Assembly: GCA_007695345.1 (NCBI GenBank)
Contig: REDZ01000084.1
Coordinates: 1 to 35,666, forward strand
Length of the DNA stretch: 35,666 nucleotides
Direction: 5' to 3'
Source: Paracoccaceae bacterium
GTDB taxonomy: Bacteria > Pseudomonadota > Alphaproteobacteria > Rhodobacterales > Rhodobacteraceae
Shown: in pieces, positions 16,296 to 24,236 of the stretch
How the letters are laid out: the number at the start of each line of letters is the position of its first letter
How positions within the stretch are numbered: position 1 is the stretch's first letter
Position numbers and translations under genes: made by a program
The notes under the pieces: model-generated
Database searches by the model: none
Seen by the model: the letters and a program-made list of their open reading frames with translations, nothing else
What the model was told of the DNA's origin: nothing

Positions 16296-17591
16296 ATGGA
16301 TACGACCGCCCGCGATACCGGCTTTTTCACCGAAACCGTGCAGGACCGCGACCCGGAGCTTTTTGCCGCGATGGCAGGCGAGCTGGGTCGCCAGCGTGAC
16401 GAGATCGAACTGATCGCGTCCGAGAATATCGTCAGCCGCGCCGTGATGGAGGTGCAGGGCTCTGTCCTGACCAACAAATACGCCGAAGGCTATCCCGGTC
16501 GGCGCTACTATGGCGGCTGTCAATATGTCGATATCGCCGAGAACCTCGCCATCGCGCGCGCTTGCGAGCTGTTCGGCTGCGGCTTTGCCAATGTGCAGCC
16601 CAATTCCGGCAGCCAGGCCAATCAGGGCGTGTTCACCGCACTTCTGAAACCCGGCGACACGATACTGGGCATGAGCCTTGATGCCGGTGGCCACCTGACC
16701 CATGGTGCGAAACCCAACCAGTCGGGCAAATGGTTCAATGCCGTGCAATACGGGGTGCGGCGCGACACGCTGGATGTGGATTACGACCAGATTGCCGCGC
16801 TGGCGGCCGAGCACAGCCCGAAAATGATCATCGCGGGCGGCTCTGCCATTCCCCGGATCATCGATTTCGCCCGCATGCGCGAGATTGCCGACAGCGTGGG
16901 GGCGTATCTGCTGGTCGACATGGCCCATTTCGCGGGGCTGGTCGCGGCGGGCCATTACCCTTCGCCCTTCCCGCATGCGCATGTGGCGACGACCACCACC
17001 CACAAGACCCTGCGCGGGCCACGTGGCGGCATGATCCTGACCGATGACGAAGCGATCGCGAAAAAGGCCAATTCGGCAATCTTTCCGGGCATTCAGGGTG
17101 GACCGCTGATGCATGTCATCGCCGCCAAGGCCGTCGCCTTTGCCGAAGCGCTGCGCCCCGGCTTCCGTGACTATCAGCGGCAGGTCATCGCCAATGCACA
17201 AGCCATGGCCGACCAGTTGGAAAAGGGCGGGCTGGCCACGGTCACGGGCGGGACCGACACGCATCTGCTGCTGGTTGACCTGCGGCCCAAGGGGGTCAAG
17301 GGCAATGCGACAGAGAAGGCGCTGGGCCGGGCGCATATCACCTGCAACAAGAATGGTATCCCCTTCGACACGGAAAGCCCGATGGTCACCAGCGGCATCC
17401 GGCTGGGCACGCCCGCAGGTACGACCCGGGGCTTTGCCGAGCCCGAATTCCGCCTGATCGCCGACTGGATCACCCGCGTGGTGGACGGGCTGGCCGCGCA
17501 TGGCGAGGATGGTAATGGTGACGTGGAAGCGGCCGTCAAGGCCGAGGTGGCGGAGTTATGCGCCCGTTTCCCGATCTATCCGGGACTCTGA
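16296..17591 (+). CDS. glyA: Serine hydroxymethyltransferase
   Basis: The product is 431 aa. It is PLP-dependent and interconverts serine plus tetrahydrofolate with glycine plus methylene-tetrahydrofolate. Recognisable motifs are [19 protein letters not shown] (38-56), [17 protein letters not shown] (60-76), PNSGSQANQ (102-110) and [14 protein letters not shown] (206-219). The PLP-binding lysine is K237 in [14 protein letters not shown]. The start at 16296 has GGAG six bases upstream; in-frame ATGs at 16281 and 16284 lack one. Hairpins of the following repeat element (17609-17626, with TCTT after) may end the transcript. Confidence 0.95.
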   Translation: MDTTARDTGFFTETVQDRDPELFAAMAGELGRQRDEIELIASENIVSRAVMEVQGSVLTNKYAEGYPGRRYYGGCQYVDIAENLAIARACELFGCGFANVQPNSGSQANQGVFTALLKPGDTILGMSLDAGGHLTHGAKPNQSGKWFNAVQYGVRRDTLDVDYDQIAALAAEHSPKMIIAGGSAIPRIIDFARMREIADSVGAYLLVDMAHFAGLVAAGHYPSPFPHAHVATTTTHKTLRGPRGGMILTDDEAIAKKANSAIFPGIQGGPLMHVIAAKAVAFAEALRPGFRDYQRQVIANAQAMADQLEKGGLATVTGGTDTHLLLVDLRPKGVKGNATEKALGRAHITCNKNGIPFDTESPMVTSGIRLGTPAGTTRGFAEPEFRLIADWITRVVDGLAAHGEDGNGDVEAAVKAEVAELCARFPIYPGL

Positions 17592-17608
17592 GTCGCGGGC
17601 GGGGTCAA

Positions 17609-17684
17609 GGGGGCGCTCGCGCCCCCTCTTGGGCCTGCGGCCCAATTCACCCCCTGAGGATATTTTTGCAAAGATGAAAGCAGG
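17609..17684 (+). repeat. Intergenic mosaic repeat, copy downstream of glyA
   Basis: GGGGGCGC-TC-GCGCCCCC (17609-17626) is followed by TGGGCC-TGC-GGCCCA (17630-17644) and by a 27-nt tail (17658-17684) identical to 3077-3103. The element fills the gap between glyA and the hydrolase and ends at the first possible ATG of the latter. The first hairpin may double as the glyA terminator. Confidence 0.8.
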
Positions 17685-17696
17685 ATGGGCGGGCAG

Positions 17697-18464
17697 ATGC
17701 TGAACCTTCTGCGTCACGGAGAACCGCGGGATGCGCGCGCGCTGCTGATCGTGCACGGGCTGTTCGGGTCGGCGCGCAACTGGGGGGCGATTGCCAGGCG
17801 TCTGTCGGATCGCGGCACAGTGATCTGCGTCGATATGCGCAATCATGGCGAGAGTTTCTGGTCGGATCAGCACAGCTATGCTGATCTGGCCGCTGATCTG
17901 GCACAGGTGATCGAGGCCGAGGGCGCGCCAATGGATGTGCTGGGCCATTCCATGGGGGGCAAGGCGGCGATGATGCTGGCACTCACGCGGCCCGACCTGG
18001 TGGGGCGGCTGTTGGTCGCTGATATCGCACCTGTGGCTTACACCCACAGCCAGGCGCATCTGATCGCGGCCATGCGCGCCCTGCCGCTGGATGCGCTTGA
18101 GAGCCGGGGCGCGGCGGACGCGGCGCTGTCCGCGCAAATTGATGATCCCGGTGTGCGGGCCTTTCTGCTGCAATCGCTGGATCTGCGCAGTGATCCGCCC
18201 CGCTGGCGGCTGAATCTGGACACGCTGGAGGCCGAGATGCCGCGCATCATCGGCTGGCCAGAGGTGTCACTTAGCCATGACGGGCCCACCCTGTTTCTGA
18301 GCGGGGGGCGGTCCGATTACGTTCTGCCCGATCATCGCGCCAAGATCCGTGCGCTGTTTCCCCAGGCCCGGCTGGCCAAACTGCCCGGTGCCGGGCACTG
18401 GCTGCATGCCGAAGCCCCGCGCCCGTTCGAGGCGAGCGCGCGGATGTGGTTCGACGCAGGCTGA
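17697..18464 (+). CDS. Alpha/beta-hydrolase, YbfF-like esterase
   Basis: The product is 255 aa from the ATG at 17697; an ATG at 17685 directly abuts the repeat and would add four residues. The fold landmarks are the oxyanion HGLFGSARNWG (20-30), VDMRNHGES (45-53), the nucleophile elbow VLGHSMGGKAAMM with Ser85 (81-93), the acid region LSGGRSDYV and the catalytic His in PGAGHWLHAEAP. The HGLFGS..NW and RNHGxS patterns are those of YbfF/FSH-type acyl esterases. The natural substrate is unknown. It stands as a single gene; the following two genes are on the other strand. Confidence 0.85.
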   Translation: MLNLLRHGEPRDARALLIVHGLFGSARNWGAIARRLSDRGTVICVDMRNHGESFWSDQHSYADLAADLAQVIEAEGAPMDVLGHSMGGKAAMMLALTRPDLVGRLLVADIAPVAYTHSQAHLIAAMRALPLDALESRGAADAALSAQIDDPGVRAFLLQSLDLRSDPPRWRLNLDTLEAEMPRIIGWPEVSLSHDGPTLFLSGGRSDYVLPDHRAKIRALFPQARLAKLPGAGHWLHAEAPRPFEASARMWFDAG

Positions 18465-18471
18465 CCTTGTG

Positions 18472-18654
18472 TCATGCGCTGAGCAGGCGGCGTGCGATAA
18501 GCCAGCTTGGCACAACGCCAATCATCGCCCCCGCAGCCGCACCGACCAAGATGGGCTGCAATGTATCATGCCCTGTGCTGAGTGCTGCGACCACACCGAT
18601 TCCGGCGCAGGTGACGCCGACAATCGAATACATCAGGGGAAAAAGCCGGGACAT
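18472..18654 (-). CDS. Small two-helix membrane protein, function unknown
   Basis: The product is 60 aa from the ATG at 18654, which has GGAGG at good spacing. Two hydrophobic segments (about 5-23 and 30-52) are separated by a short polar turn (STGHDT), and the end is basic (LIARRLLSA). I have the impression that similar short proteins are common in Rhodobacterales, but I know of no tested function. The strong ribosome-binding site and clean membrane pattern support a real gene. Confidence 0.65.
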   Translation of the reverse strand: MSRLFPLMYSIVGVTCAGIGVVAALSTGHDTLQPILVGAAAGAMIGVVPSWLIARRLLSA

Positions 18655-18728
18655 GTTGAACCTCCGTGATTGCGTGCGCCGGTAAACTGGCATGGGGCAG
18701 GGGGCGTTGCCTTGATCTGGCGCAAATC

Positions 18729-19037
18729 CTACGCGGCATCGGGCTGGCTGCAGTCCAGCCGCGCGCGCAACACGCCGGTATCGCCCTCGATGCTGTCGGG
18801 GCGCAGGTGGCAGCCCGTGGTCTGCTGCGCGGCCTGAACCATCATTGCGCGCAGCTGCGGCTGATCGGCGCGCCGGGCCATGCCGTGGCGAATGATCTCG
18901 ACCTGCTCTGCCTGTTGCCAGACAGTGATGCGATAGTCGCCGATCTCGGTCTCATGGTGGGTGGCCCCTTGCATCATGGGCGAGGGCGAATCGCAGGCGG
19001 CCAGGATCAGGCACAGGGCGGGGGCAAGGCGGAACAT
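18729..19037 (-). CDS. Putative lipoprotein, function unknown
   Basis: The product is 102 aa. The N-terminus MFRLAPALCLILAACDSPSP is a lipoprotein signal with lipobox LAAC; Asp after the Cys would favour retention at the inner membrane if the E. coli +2 rule applies. The mature part has ETEIGDYRITVWQQAEQVEI and an ARRADQPQLRAMM stretch, with one further Cys pair (C in TTGCHLRP and DCSQ) that could form a disulfide. No domain was recognised. A short gap (18655-18728) separates it from the membrane protein on the same strand. Confidence 0.65.
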   Translation of the reverse strand: MFRLAPALCLILAACDSPSPMMQGATHHETEIGDYRITVWQQAEQVEIIRHGMARRADQPQLRAMMVQAAQQTTGCHLRPDSIEGDTGVLRARLDCSQPDAA

Positions 19038-19221
19038 CCGCGCATTCTGCCCGGTCCGGGGTTAAGGCCGCGTTAACCACGATAGCGTGTGGATGGCGGC
19101 TTGATCCGCCCGAGATATCCGACTAAAGGCATACACAGCGGCGATTGGATCCGTTGGCAGCGTGCTTCCTTCGCGCGGATGTGCGTTGCTTATGTAAGAT
19201 TTTGTTTGTAAACAGTCTTTC

Positions 19222-19250
19222 TTGACGATCAGGGTCAGTGAACCTAGAGA
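19222..19250 (+). promoter_or_regulatory. Sigma-70-type promoter of tRNA-Val
   Basis: The -35 TTGACG (19222-19227) is followed after 17 bp by the -10 TAGAGA (19245-19250). The tRNA begins 9 bp after the -10, as expected for a stable RNA gene. Confidence 0.7.
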
Positions 19251-19259
19251 AGAGCAGTG

Positions 19260-19335
19260 GGGCCGGTAGCTCAGTTGGTAGAGCGTTCCGTTTACACCGG
19301 AATTGTCGGGGGTTCGAGTCCCTCCCGGCCCACCA
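19260..19335 (+). tRNA. tRNA-Val(UAC)
   Basis: The 76-nt cloverleaf has acceptor stem GGGCCGG/CCGGCCC, discriminator A and an encoded CCA. The D-arm is AGCTCAGTTGGTAGAGC. The anticodon arm TTCCG-TTTACAC-CGGAA has anticodon TAC. The T-arm contains GGTTCGAGTCC. It reads GUA and other valine codons. Confidence 0.96.
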
Positions 19336-19678
19336 TCTTCTTCAGGAGCGATCTGTGCATCCGTGACGTCGGGCGCAACTGCCCTTTGAGTAGCGCACGA
19401 TGTCCAAACAAGTTGATCCCATAGGACGATGGACGGTTCGATATTTGTCACATTTCAAGGCATGAAAGTGGCGAAGCCGAGTGCCGTGGCGCTGAGCAGG
19501 AAATAAGCAAGCCCGAGACGTTGGCTTATTTCAGTGGCAGTTCAGACGATGCCTGCGGTTGAAACTGTCCGGTCAACCAGAAACATCTGCAACGAGTCTG
19601 CAATCGGGTGCAGGGTTTCCCTGTCTCCTGAACGCCAGACAGCACGGCATCGGCCTTGTGCGGAAAGATCCTGTATCG
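19336..19678. other. Gap without a supported gene between tRNA-Val and the LysR gene
   Basis: About 340 bp. The open frames here are translations across the tRNA or upstream extensions of the LysR gene and have no family likeness. No repeat of the tRNA 3' end and no integrase trace was seen. It may include the promoter of the LysR gene. Confidence 0.6.
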
Positions 19679-20617
19679 ATGATCCAGCGACAGCTTACCG
19701 CGCTGAACGAGATCGACATGCGGAACATGCGCATGTTTCGCAGGATTGTCGACGCAGGTGGGATTTCGCTTGCGGCGAATTCCTTCGGTGCCGAGAAATC
19801 CACGTTCAGTCGCGCGCTGAAGGCGCTTGAAGAACGGCTCAGCGCTGAATTATGCGTCCGCGGACCACGAGGTTTTGCGCTGACCGAATACGGGCGCGTC
19901 GTCTACGAAACCTCTGTTTTTCTGGATGAGTCCATCAGTGTGGCGCGCGCCAGGCTCAACGGCACACGGCACAGCATCGCCGGGAAGCTGACGCTCGGGA
20001 TCTCGGACAATCTGATCAGCAACATGGATGCGAAGCTGTCGGATTCACTGGAAGTGCTGTTCAGTGTCGCGCCGGACGTGCAGGTGACGGTGTCGATCCT
20101 GCCGCCTGACCAGCTTGCAGAGGAACTGGATGCCGGTGCCGTGGATATCGCGATCATAGCTGAGCAACACCTCGATTCCGGCTTTCACATGAGCCCGCTG
20201 TTCTATGAGCATTATCGCCTGTTCGGCGCTGTGCCCGATGGACATGCGACGCCTGTCCCCTATGAAAAGCTGACCAGTGAAAAGGTCGGCGTGATCCAGC
20301 GTACCTTTACACGCCCCGGTGTCAGCGCGGAATCGCTCAGGCTCGTTGGGGCATGGACAGTCAAGGCAAGTGGTCTGGAAGCTGTGGCAACGCTGATCAA
20401 TACAGGCCGTTGCGTCGGCTTTCTGCCGACACATTATATCCGGACTATCCCGATGCGACGGCCGATCAGGGAAGTGCCCGGCGCGGAAAACCTGCGTCAT
20501 GCGCTGCTGTCCGGTGCTGCCACCAAGCGTTCCGCGCCGCGCAGCCTGCAAGTGCAGATGCTGGTCGATATTCTGAAATCCAAGATGCCACCTGCTTTGT
20601 TGCAAGCTGCGGAATAA
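19679..20617 (+). CDS. LysR-family transcriptional regulator (module 1)
   Basis: The product is 312 aa from the ATG at 19679; an ATG at 19718 (MRNMRMF) fits family starts equally well. The N-terminal winged helix-turn-helix is FRRIVDAGGISLAANSFGAE followed by KSTFSRALKALEERLSAEL. The effector domain follows (GKLTLGISDNL, VTVSILPPDQLAEELDAGAV, DIAIIAEQHLD, ATLINTGRCVGFLPTHY). It is encoded just ahead of, and on the same strand as, the ureohydrolase/ABC transporter operon, from which it is separated by 225 bp (20618-20842). Local control of that operon is the likely role; the inducer is unknown. No clear palindromic operator could be picked out of the gap. Confidence 0.85.
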   Translation: MIQRQLTALNEIDMRNMRMFRRIVDAGGISLAANSFGAEKSTFSRALKALEERLSAELCVRGPRGFALTEYGRVVYETSVFLDESISVARARLNGTRHSIAGKLTLGISDNLISNMDAKLSDSLEVLFSVAPDVQVTVSILPPDQLAEELDAGAVDIAIIAEQHLDSGFHMSPLFYEHYRLFGAVPDGHATPVPYEKLTSEKVGVIQRTFTRPGVSAESLRLVGAWTVKASGLEAVATLINTGRCVGFLPTHYIRTIPMRRPIREVPGAENLRHALLSGAATKRSAPRSLQVQMLVDILKSKMPPALLQAAE

Positions 20618-20842
20618 GGTTACGAGATCAGAACACTGGTCCCCTGCACACACGCAATCGCAGTTCGGCTTGGGTGCGTGTTGAACAACCTTGGCAGCTT
20701 GATGGTTGCATTCGGCGCAACCTTGATTGCCGACCCCGCGCTTCGTCTGTCCCACTGGTTAACGATACTCTCGACTCATCGAAGACCATTGACCGACGCC
20801 CTTCACCACCCTGGTGCGGTCTTGAAACAAGCTGGAGCCATG

Positions 20843-21847
20843 ATGCCCGAGATCCCTCTGAACGAGATGCAGCGCCTGACAGTGCCTGCGCGCCAATCCG
20901 CCGGTAGTTTCCTGTTTTCCGAAGTTGTCACCGAAACGGATGATCTGCAGGCCGATATCGTATTTCTGGGTATTCCCCATGGCAGCGCCTACACACCCGA
21001 TGCCATTGCCAATGACCAGATTCACGCCCCCGACACGATCCGCCAGGTGACCACGCGTGTCAGCCGCTCGCTCGAGCGGCATGATTTTGATGTTGGCGGG
21101 CCAATCTATGATGGCCGCCCGATCCGCGCGGTGGATCTGGGCAATGTGCCTTATGATATCGCTGTTCCCGGCGGCGATCATTACCGCAAGGCAGAAGCGG
21201 TCTTGCGCCAGGTCTATGATGCAGGCGCCATGTCAATTGTTTTTGGCGGCGATCATGGTATCCCGATCCCCATTCTGCGCGCACTCGAGGTCGCGGCCAG
21301 CCCCGAGGACCCGATCGTGCTGATCCAGATAGACGCACATATCGACTGGCGCGACGATGTGAATGGCGTCTCCGACGGGTTGTCGAGTCCGATCCGCCGG
21401 GCGTCGGAGATGGCGCATATCGCCGAAATCTTCCAGATCGGAATTCGCGCGCAGGGCAGCGGACGCCCTGAGGAATACGCCGCTGCGATGGATTATGGTG
21501 CGCAGATCGTCCCTGCGTTCGAGGTGCATGATGGCGGGGTCGAGGCCGTTCTGGCCCGTATCCCCGACAATCGCCGCTACTACATCACGATCGATGCAGA
21601 CGGGATCGACCCGTCCGAAGCCCCGGCTGTCGAAGGGCCTGCGCCGGGTGGCCTGACCTTTCACCAGTGCCGCAAGCTGATCCACGGACTGGTGGGCAAG
21701 GGGCGGGTCCTGGGTATGGATATCGTCGAAATCACACCGTCGCGCGACGTCAATGACATCACCTCGATCCTGGCAGGCCGCCTGGCCGTCAATCTGATCG
21801 GGGCCGCTGTCCGTGCCGATTACTTCACCCCGAATGACGCGACATGA
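20843..21847 (+). CDS. Divergent ureohydrolase (arginase/agmatinase family) A
   Basis: The product is 334 aa. Members of this binuclear-metal superfamily hydrolyse guanidino or related C-N groups. All metal ligands are present: His138 (FGGDHG), Asp164/His166/Asp168 (DAHID) and Asp251/Asp253 (TIDADGID); the E296 of MDIVEITP also matches. Two family landmarks differ. The substrate-side S-H-G-(T)-P motif reads G-L-S-S-P-I-R-R (179-186), so the usual His is absent. The RPGAR-GP stretch is replaced by YTPDAIANDQIHAPDTIR (50-67). It may therefore act on an unusual substrate or need a partner subunit. The start at 20843 has GGAG five bases upstream. It heads the module 1 transport operon. Confidence 0.88.
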   Translation: MPEIPLNEMQRLTVPARQSAGSFLFSEVVTETDDLQADIVFLGIPHGSAYTPDAIANDQIHAPDTIRQVTTRVSRSLERHDFDVGGPIYDGRPIRAVDLGNVPYDIAVPGGDHYRKAEAVLRQVYDAGAMSIVFGGDHGIPIPILRALEVAASPEDPIVLIQIDAHIDWRDDVNGVSDGLSSPIRRASEMAHIAEIFQIGIRAQGSGRPEEYAAAMDYGAQIVPAFEVHDGGVEAVLARIPDNRRYYITIDADGIDPSEAPAVEGPAPGGLTFHQCRKLIHGLVGKGRVLGMDIVEITPSRDVNDITSILAGRLAVNLIGAAVRADYFTPNDAT

Positions 21848-21878
21848 GGCTCGCGTCTTCACCTGTACAGGAGCACTT

Positions 21879-22736
21879 ATGATGACTGATTCACTTCGCC
21901 AGACACGATCGCTGCCCGCGCTGGCCCTTGGCTTGGCCGCACTGGCCCTGCCTGCCACGGCAAGCACAACGCTGGAGCGTATTCTGGAATCCGGGGTCGC
22001 CACAATTGGCACCGAGGCCGCATTTCCGCCATTCGAATTCGTGGATGATGACGGCGAGATCGTTGGCTACGGCAAGGACATTCTGAATGTGGTGATCGAG
22101 GAAATGGGGGTAGAACTCAACCAGCTTGACCTTCCATGGCAAGGGATCCTGCCGGGTCTGCTGGCAGAGAATTTCGATTTCGTTGCCACCACCGTTGCGA
22201 TCAACGAGGAACGCGCCCGGCGCTATGCCTTCACCCTGCCGATTGCCAATGGCCAGCCGCATATCATGACGCGTGAGGGTGAGGCTGTGGACAGTGAGGA
22301 CGATCTGTCAGGCATGATCGTGGGCACACAGCTTGCGTCATCGACCGAGCCGATTGCACGCGCTCTGGATGAACGCCTGCAAGAGGATCTGGGCGAGGGG
22401 TTTGGGGAACTCAAGCTTTATACGGCCTTCACCGACACCTATGTGGCGCTTGCCAGTGGCGAGATCGATGCCGTGATCCAGTCGCTTCCGAACCTGGCTG
22501 TGCTGGTGCAGGAACGCCCCGGCCTGTTCGAGATCGCAGCCCCGGTCGAAACCTCTGTTGAATGGACATATATGGGATGGGTTACCCGACCCGAGGACAC
22601 GGATCTGCGCGACTTCATCTCGGACGTGATCCGCGACATGCGCGATGACGGGCGCCTGTATGAACTGCAGGAAAAGTGGTTCGGCTTTGTCATGGAAATC
22701 CCTGATGAGGGCTATCTGCCGGATGACGCTCATTAA
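21879..22736 (+). CDS. Polar amino-acid ABC transporter, periplasmic binding protein
   Basis: The product is 285 aa. A signal peptide (about 1-29, ending ALPATAS) precedes a family-3 solute-binding domain. Landmarks are IGTEAAFPPFEFVDDDGEIV, GYGKDILNVVIEEMG, WQGILPGLLAENFDFVATTV, the INEERARRYAFT substrate-clamp region and YVALASGEIDAVIQSLP. These proteins bind polar amino acids and similar cations, which fits a guanidino compound or basic amino acid, though the ligand cannot be read off. The ATG at 21879 follows AGGAG. It lies 31 bp after ureohydrolase A and is separated from its permeases by hairpins. Confidence 0.92.
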   Translation: MMTDSLRQTRSLPALALGLAALALPATASTTLERILESGVATIGTEAAFPPFEFVDDDGEIVGYGKDILNVVIEEMGVELNQLDLPWQGILPGLLAENFDFVATTVAINEERARRYAFTLPIANGQPHIMTREGEAVDSEDDLSGMIVGTQLASSTEPIARALDERLQEDLGEGFGELKLYTAFTDTYVALASGEIDAVIQSLPNLAVLVQERPGLFEIAAPVETSVEWTYMGWVTRPEDTDLRDFISDVIRDMRDDGRLYELQEKWFGFVMEIPDEGYLPDDAH

Positions 22737-22762
22737 GTCCTGAAACCAAAATCAGACAGTAT

Positions 22763-22818
22763 CGGGCACGGTCGCGTGCCCGTTCATCTGCAGCCAGACA
22801 AACACCCGTCTTGGCTGC
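22763..22818 (+). other. Two intercistronic hairpins between binding protein and permease
   Basis: CGGGCACG-GTCG-CGTGCCCG (22763-22782) is a perfect 8-bp stem, followed by GCAGCCA...TGGCTGC (22790-22818), a 7-bp stem with longer loop. No T-run follows. Such stems after a binding-protein gene commonly protect its mRNA and lower downstream permease expression. Confidence 0.6.
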
Positions 22819-22848
22819 ACCCAACTCAGACAAGGCAGGACAAGGTCG

Positions 22849-23508
22849 GTGGGTTTCGAGATTGATGCCGTCTGGGGCGCGATGCCCCGTCTGATGAACG
22901 CCGTCGGCGTGAATTTCAGGATCGCCATGATCTCGATCCTTCTGGCGCTTCTGGGCGGCACGCTGCTGACGATTCTGCGGTCATTCAAGATCCGGATCGT
23001 CAATGCAGTGATCGCCGTATTCATGAGCTTTGTCCGCGGCACCCCGCTGCTTATCCAGATATTCCTGGCCTATTACGGACTCCCGGCCCTGGGTCTGCGG
23101 TTAAGTCCGCAGGCTGCGGGGATCCTCGCACTCTCGCTCAATTCGGCATTCTTCGTGTCAGAGATCCTGCGCGGCAGCCTGCCCAGCATAGAGGATGGCC
23201 AGATAGAGGCCGCGACCGCCCTCGGCCTGCGCCCGCGACCGATCTGGAGCAAGGTCGTGCTTCCGCAACTCTTTCGAAAGACCCTGCCCATGCTGATAAA
23301 CGAGGCGACCGTTGTCCTGAAGGGAACTGCATTGCTCGCGGTGATCACGGTGGTCGAAACACTGCGGGTTGCCCAGCAGATCGGGTCATCGACCTTCCGC
23401 CCGTTTGAACCGATTGTCGGCGCCGCGATCCTGTTTCTGGCGATGAACCTTGTGCTGGTCACCATCGGCTGGGTGTTCGAGCGTCGTTTTGCAAAAGAGC
23501 GTCGGTGA
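22849..23508 (+). CDS. Polar amino-acid ABC transporter permease 1
   Basis: The product is 219 aa from a GTG start. It is a HisM/GlnP-type permease with about five helices. The domain starts at FRIAMISILLALLGGTLLTI, then VRGTPLLIQIFLAYYGLPAL, a hallmark of this subfamily. The EAA loop is EAATALGLRPRPIWSKVVLP, which docks on the ATPase. It has the expected length. The stop overlaps the start of the second permease. The second permease is homologous, so the channel is probably a heterodimer in the inner membrane. Confidence 0.92.
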   Translation: MGFEIDAVWGAMPRLMNAVGVNFRIAMISILLALLGGTLLTILRSFKIRIVNAVIAVFMSFVRGTPLLIQIFLAYYGLPALGLRLSPQAAGILALSLNSAFFVSEILRGSLPSIEDGQIEAATALGLRPRPIWSKVVLPQLFRKTLPMLINEATVVLKGTALLAVITVVETLRVAQQIGSSTFRPFEPIVGAAILFLAMNLVLVTIGWVFERRFAKERR

Positions 23509-24236
23509 TTGCCATGACCCTCGATCCGACCGTTATAACCGATTACTGGCCGCTTTTCGTCCAAGGGGCTTTCCTGACGCTGCGGCTGGCCGCCATCGCT
23601 TTCGTGGGCGGCATGCTGATCGGTGCAGTCTGCGCAGCGCTCAGCCTGCTGAATATCGGGCCCGTGCGCGCGGTCATCACTGTGTATCTGGCGCTGATGC
23701 GTGGCATTCCCTTTATCGTCATCGTGTTTCTGGTGCATTTCGGACTGCCCGCGTTCGGCATGCGCACTCCGGCCATCGTAACGGGCACCGTCGCGCTTAC
23801 CCTTTTTGCGGGTGCGTATTATGTCGAGATCATTCGTGGCGCGGTCGAAGCCCTGCCAAAGGGCCAATGGGAATCTGCGCGCGCCATCGGCATGTCGCCT
23901 GTCGCTGCCGCGCGCCATGTGATCGTGCCGCAGATCATTTCGCCCAGCATTCCACCAATCGTGAATTGCACCATGACCATGATCAAGGAAAGCTCGGTGC
24001 TGTCGGCCATCACGGTATCGGAACTGACCTATCAGGGCCTGATCGTTCAGGGCAACACCTTTGCCCCGTTCGAGGTGTTCATCACGGTCGCGCTGATCTA
24101 TTGGGCCATCACCATGCTGTTTCACATGCTGGCGCAGGCCTATGATCGGCGCTTCGGGGCATCGACTGGGCGTTCCAGCCGCATGAGCCCGATTGCAGCG
24201 CGTTATCTCAGCATTGACGGAAAGTCGGGGACATGA
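23505..24236 (+). CDS. Polar amino-acid ABC transporter permease 2
   Basis: The product is 243 aa from the GTG at 23505, which overlaps the previous stop (GTGA). An ATG at 23514 is an alternative preceded by GGTGA. The permease pattern is FVQGAFLTLRLAAIAFVGGM, LALMRGIPFIVIVFLVHFGL and the EAA-loop WESARAIGMSPVAAARHVIV. ITVSELTYQGLIVQG follows, matching the 'vsELt..g' end of the family. It has a hydrophilic C-terminal tail of about 30 residues that is longer than usual. It pairs with permease 1. Confidence 0.92.
   Translation: MIAMTLDPTVITDYWPLFVQGAFLTLRLAAIAFVGGMLIGAVCAALSLLNIGPVRAVITVYLALMRGIPFIVIVFLVHFGLPAFGMRTPAIVTGTVALTLFAGAYYVEIIRGAVEALPKGQWESARAIGMSPVAAARHVIVPQIISPSIPPIVNCTMTMIKESSVLSAITVSELTYQGLIVQGNTFAPFEVFITVALIYWAITMLFHMLAQAYDRRFGASTGRSSRMSPIAARYLSIDGKSGT

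Noticed and set aside
19062-19451. 129-aa open frame across the tRNA on the reverse strand (contains GGPGGTRTPDNSGVNG)
   Set aside because: It is the antisense translation of tRNA-Val and its flanks, a well-known false protein type.
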